The notes under the pieces were generated by a model. That model was not told the origin of the DNA. It was given only the letters and a program-made list of their open reading frames with translations, and made no database searches. The position numbers and the translations under genes are program-made. Positions 5,929 through 7,206 of a stretch of 7,206 nt of DNA are shown here, piece after piece. This DNA is from Peptoniphilaceae bacterium (GTDB taxonomy: Bacteria; Bacillota; Clostridia; Tissierellales; Peptoniphilaceae), in contig CABJAE010000026.1 of assembly GCA_902363535.1 (NCBI GenBank), positions 1-7,206 on the forward strand. The letters run 5' to 3'. Within the stretch, counting starts at the first letter, position 1; each line of letters begins with the position of its first letter.

Positions 5929-5967
5929 ATATCAGTTGGGGAGTAACCTCCTTAATGGATATTTTTG
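5929..5967 (+). promoter_or_regulatory. Degenerate hairpin in the transposase leader
   Basis: This is the counterpart of the hairpin at 68-101. ATATC pairs with GATAT and GGAG with CTCC around a 4-nt TAAC loop. Between them a mismatch and G-U pairs replace the perfect helix of the left copy. Five T follow (5962-5966). It lies between the IS tip and the candidate transposase promoter, where it could stop outside transcription from entering the transposase gene. That role is inferred. Confidence 0.4.
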
Positions 5968-5983
5968 TGCAAAAAGATAGCAC

Positions 5984-6011
5984 TTGTTTTCCCAATTACC
6001 TAAAATTAAAT
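5984..6011 (+). promoter_or_regulatory. Possible transposase promoter
   Basis: TTGTTT (5984-5989) and TTAAAT (6006-6011) are 16 nt apart and identical in the two IS copies, while the spacer between them has three of the eight differences. The -10 is weak, so the assignment is tentative. Confidence 0.3.
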
Positions 6012-6041
6012 CACCACAAATTAATAAAGGGGGTTAAACAA

Positions 6042-7206
6042 GTGCAAAACAATATTACCACATTACTTTTAGGAATCCAAGACGTCGAGGTTACCGCTGT
6101 TTTAGAAGAAAGACGGCTCATTACCATTGACTGCAAACCCGTTCATGATCGGGTTTGTCCTCACTGTGGCTCGACCCACGCTTGGGTCCACGATCACCGG
6201 GAGCAAGTGCTACGGGACGCACCGATGCGCCGAAAGCACGTGCTTCTGCGGGTTAAGAAGACACGGTATGATTGCAAGGATTGCGGGGCGCGCTTTGAGG
6301 CACCTCTTTCCTTTGCCGCCAAGGGCAAGCAGATGACAAAGCGTTTAATTGCTTATGTGGTGGATGCCTTCCGGGATATTCGTTCTGTGTCGGAGTTGGC
6401 GCGGGAAGTGGGCATTTCAACGACGAGCATTTTCCGCATCGTCGCTTGTTTGTTTGTGCCCCGGCAACGGCTGCCTCGCGTCTTTTGCATCGACGAATTT
6501 AAGGGCGATAGTGGCGGAAGCAAGTACCAGACCACCCTAGCTGATGGGGAAGCCCATCGAATCATCGACATTCTTCCGACGCGCTACGGCAAGGATTTAG
6601 CCGCTTATTTCTCTTCCATTGATCGAGCGGAACGACGTGGCGTCGAAATCTTTGTCAGCGATATGTGCGGCACCTTTAAAGGCGTGAAAGAGGCTTTCTT
6701 TCCACAAAGTACCCATGTCATCGACCGCTACCATTTCATCCGTCAAGTCCATTGGGCCTTGGAAAATGTGCGGAAGCGGGAACAGAAACGGATGACGGCG
6801 ACGGAAAGAAAATGGTTTAAACGAAGCCGCAGTCTACTGAAAAAGCCGGCTAAAGACCTTACAGAGGCGGAAAAAGGTCTCGTCGCCACCATGCTCGAAA
6901 AGAGCGATTCCATTCGAACCGCCTACATCTTAAAAGAAGGCTATTACACCTACGTCCTTTCTCAGAACGACAAAGAAACCGCCGCCACCGCTCTTTCAAA
7001 GTGGATGGAAGAAGCAAAGAATAGCGGGCAAAAGGAGTGGCGCTACTGCTTGCGCGCCTACAAAAACTGGTTCGATGAGATTACCAACAGCTTTGATTAC
7101 CCGTGGAGTAACGGCTACGTGGAAGGAACGCACAACAAGATCAAGACCGTGAAGCGCGTCGCTTTTGGGATGCGTAACTTTCATCATTTCCGAACCAAAC
7201 TGCTTT
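6042..7206 (+). CDS. ISL3-family transposase, 3' end cut by the window edge
   Basis: The frame is open for 388 codons to the last base with no stop. Near the N-terminus is a zinc ribbon with C39/C42 (CPHC) and C78/C81 (CKDC), followed by a helix-turn-helix-like stretch at about 115-133 (VSELAREVGISTTSIFRIV). The DDE catalytic triad is visible as D151 (FCIDEF), D207 (FVSDMCG) and E361 (GYVEGTHNKIK). The KRVAFGMRNFHHFRTK motif at the end of the visible part is typical of the ISL3 C-terminus, so probably only a short tail is missing. The GTG start at 6042 is preceded by AAAGGGGG (6026-6033) at 8 nt, and no upstream in-frame start fits better. All key residues are present, so this copy may be active. 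Confidence 0.95.
   Translation, partial: MQNNITTLLLGIQDVEVTAVLEERRLITIDCKPVHDRVCPHCGSTHAWVHDHREQVLRDAPMRRKHVLLRVKKTRYDCKDCGARFEAPLSFAAKGKQMTKRLIAYVVDAFRDIRSVSELAREVGISTTSIFRIVACLFVPRQRLPRVFCIDEFKGDSGGSKYQTTLADGEAHRIIDILPTRYGKDLAAYFSSIDRAERRGVEIFVSDMCGTFKGVKEAFFPQSTHVIDRYHFIRQVHWALENVRKREQKRMTATERKWFKRSRSLLKKPAKDLTEAEKGLVATMLEKSDSIRTAYILKEGYYTYVLSQNDKETAATALSKWMEEAKNSGQKEWRYCLRAYKNWFDEITNSFDYPWSNGYVEGTHNKIKTVKRVAFGMRNFHHFRTKLL

Larger units (their letters stand above)
5920..7206 (+). mobile_element. ISL3-family insertion sequence, right side cut by the window
   Basis: The element is placed from its transposase and from the boundary where homology with the inverted copy at 1-110 begins, at GGCTCT (5920). 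The tip GGCTCTATAATATC (5920-5933) is the presumed left inverted repeat. An approximately 120-nt AT-rich leader with an imperfect hairpin (5929-5962) precedes the transposase. The far inverted repeat and the second target-site copy lie beyond the window. If the target duplication is 8 bp, as is usual for the family, the visible copy would be TTTTTTAT (5912-5919). Confidence 0.88.

Noticed and set aside
5984..6006. TTGTTT with TAAAAT as the transposase promoter
   Set aside because: The spacing is only 11 nt, too short for a sigma-A promoter; the downstream TTAAAT at 16 nt is preferred.
6127..7187. Several short frames on both strands inside the IS
   Set aside because: They overlap the transposase in other frames, and the transposase frame carries the zinc ribbon and DDE residues.

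Overview
This window looks like a chromosomal segment of an anaerobic Bacillota (Firmicutes) bacterium. The evidence is AGGAGG-type ribosome binding sites, a CarD gene followed by a YacL-type PIN/TRAM gene, a Bacillus-like Pgi, a YpsC-like RNA methyltransferase, and a one-iron superoxide reductase of the kind common in strict anaerobes. I cannot name a genus from the sequence. Base composition in the genes is fairly balanced, with many C-ending codons, while the intergenic and IS ends are AT-rich.

Layout: positions 1-110 are the upstream end of an ISL3-type insertion sequence whose transposase would read leftward out of the window. On the minus strand follow yacL (116-1225) and carD (1233-1745), an operon with two candidate promoters and a dyad at 1780-1834. 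Next, also on the minus strand, is an operon transcribed from about 5366 towards 1900: a THUMP-domain RNA methyltransferase (4238-5356), a PAS-SpoIIE/PP2C phosphatase (3146-4219) and pgi (1914-3137). It ends in a clear intrinsic terminator at 1879-1901. Divergent from it, on the plus strand, lies a monocistronic superoxide reductase gene (5513-5869) with its own promoter and terminator. From 5920 to the right edge is a second ISL3-type element, whose transposase (6042 onward) is open and has all its expected motifs but is cut by the window end.

The two IS ends (1-110 and 5920-6029) align without gaps and in opposite orientation, with 8 differences in 110 bases. The 5.8 kb of ordinary chromosomal genes is therefore bracketed by two related but non-identical IS copies that point outward. 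Each copy sits beside an A/T homopolymer: one 5 nt after the yacL stop codon, the other just after the T-tract of the superoxide reductase terminator.

Functionally, the genes cover RNA polymerase modulation (CarD), a membrane PIN/TRAM protein, RNA modification, phosphatase signalling, central carbon metabolism (Pgi) and superoxide detoxification. I found no defence system, CRISPR array, tRNA, rRNA or riboswitch, and nothing that amounts to an undescribed system. The most interesting points are the IS-end hairpin that may act as the only terminator of the yacL operon, the dyad over the carD promoters, and the close coupling of a sensor phosphatase to pgi.
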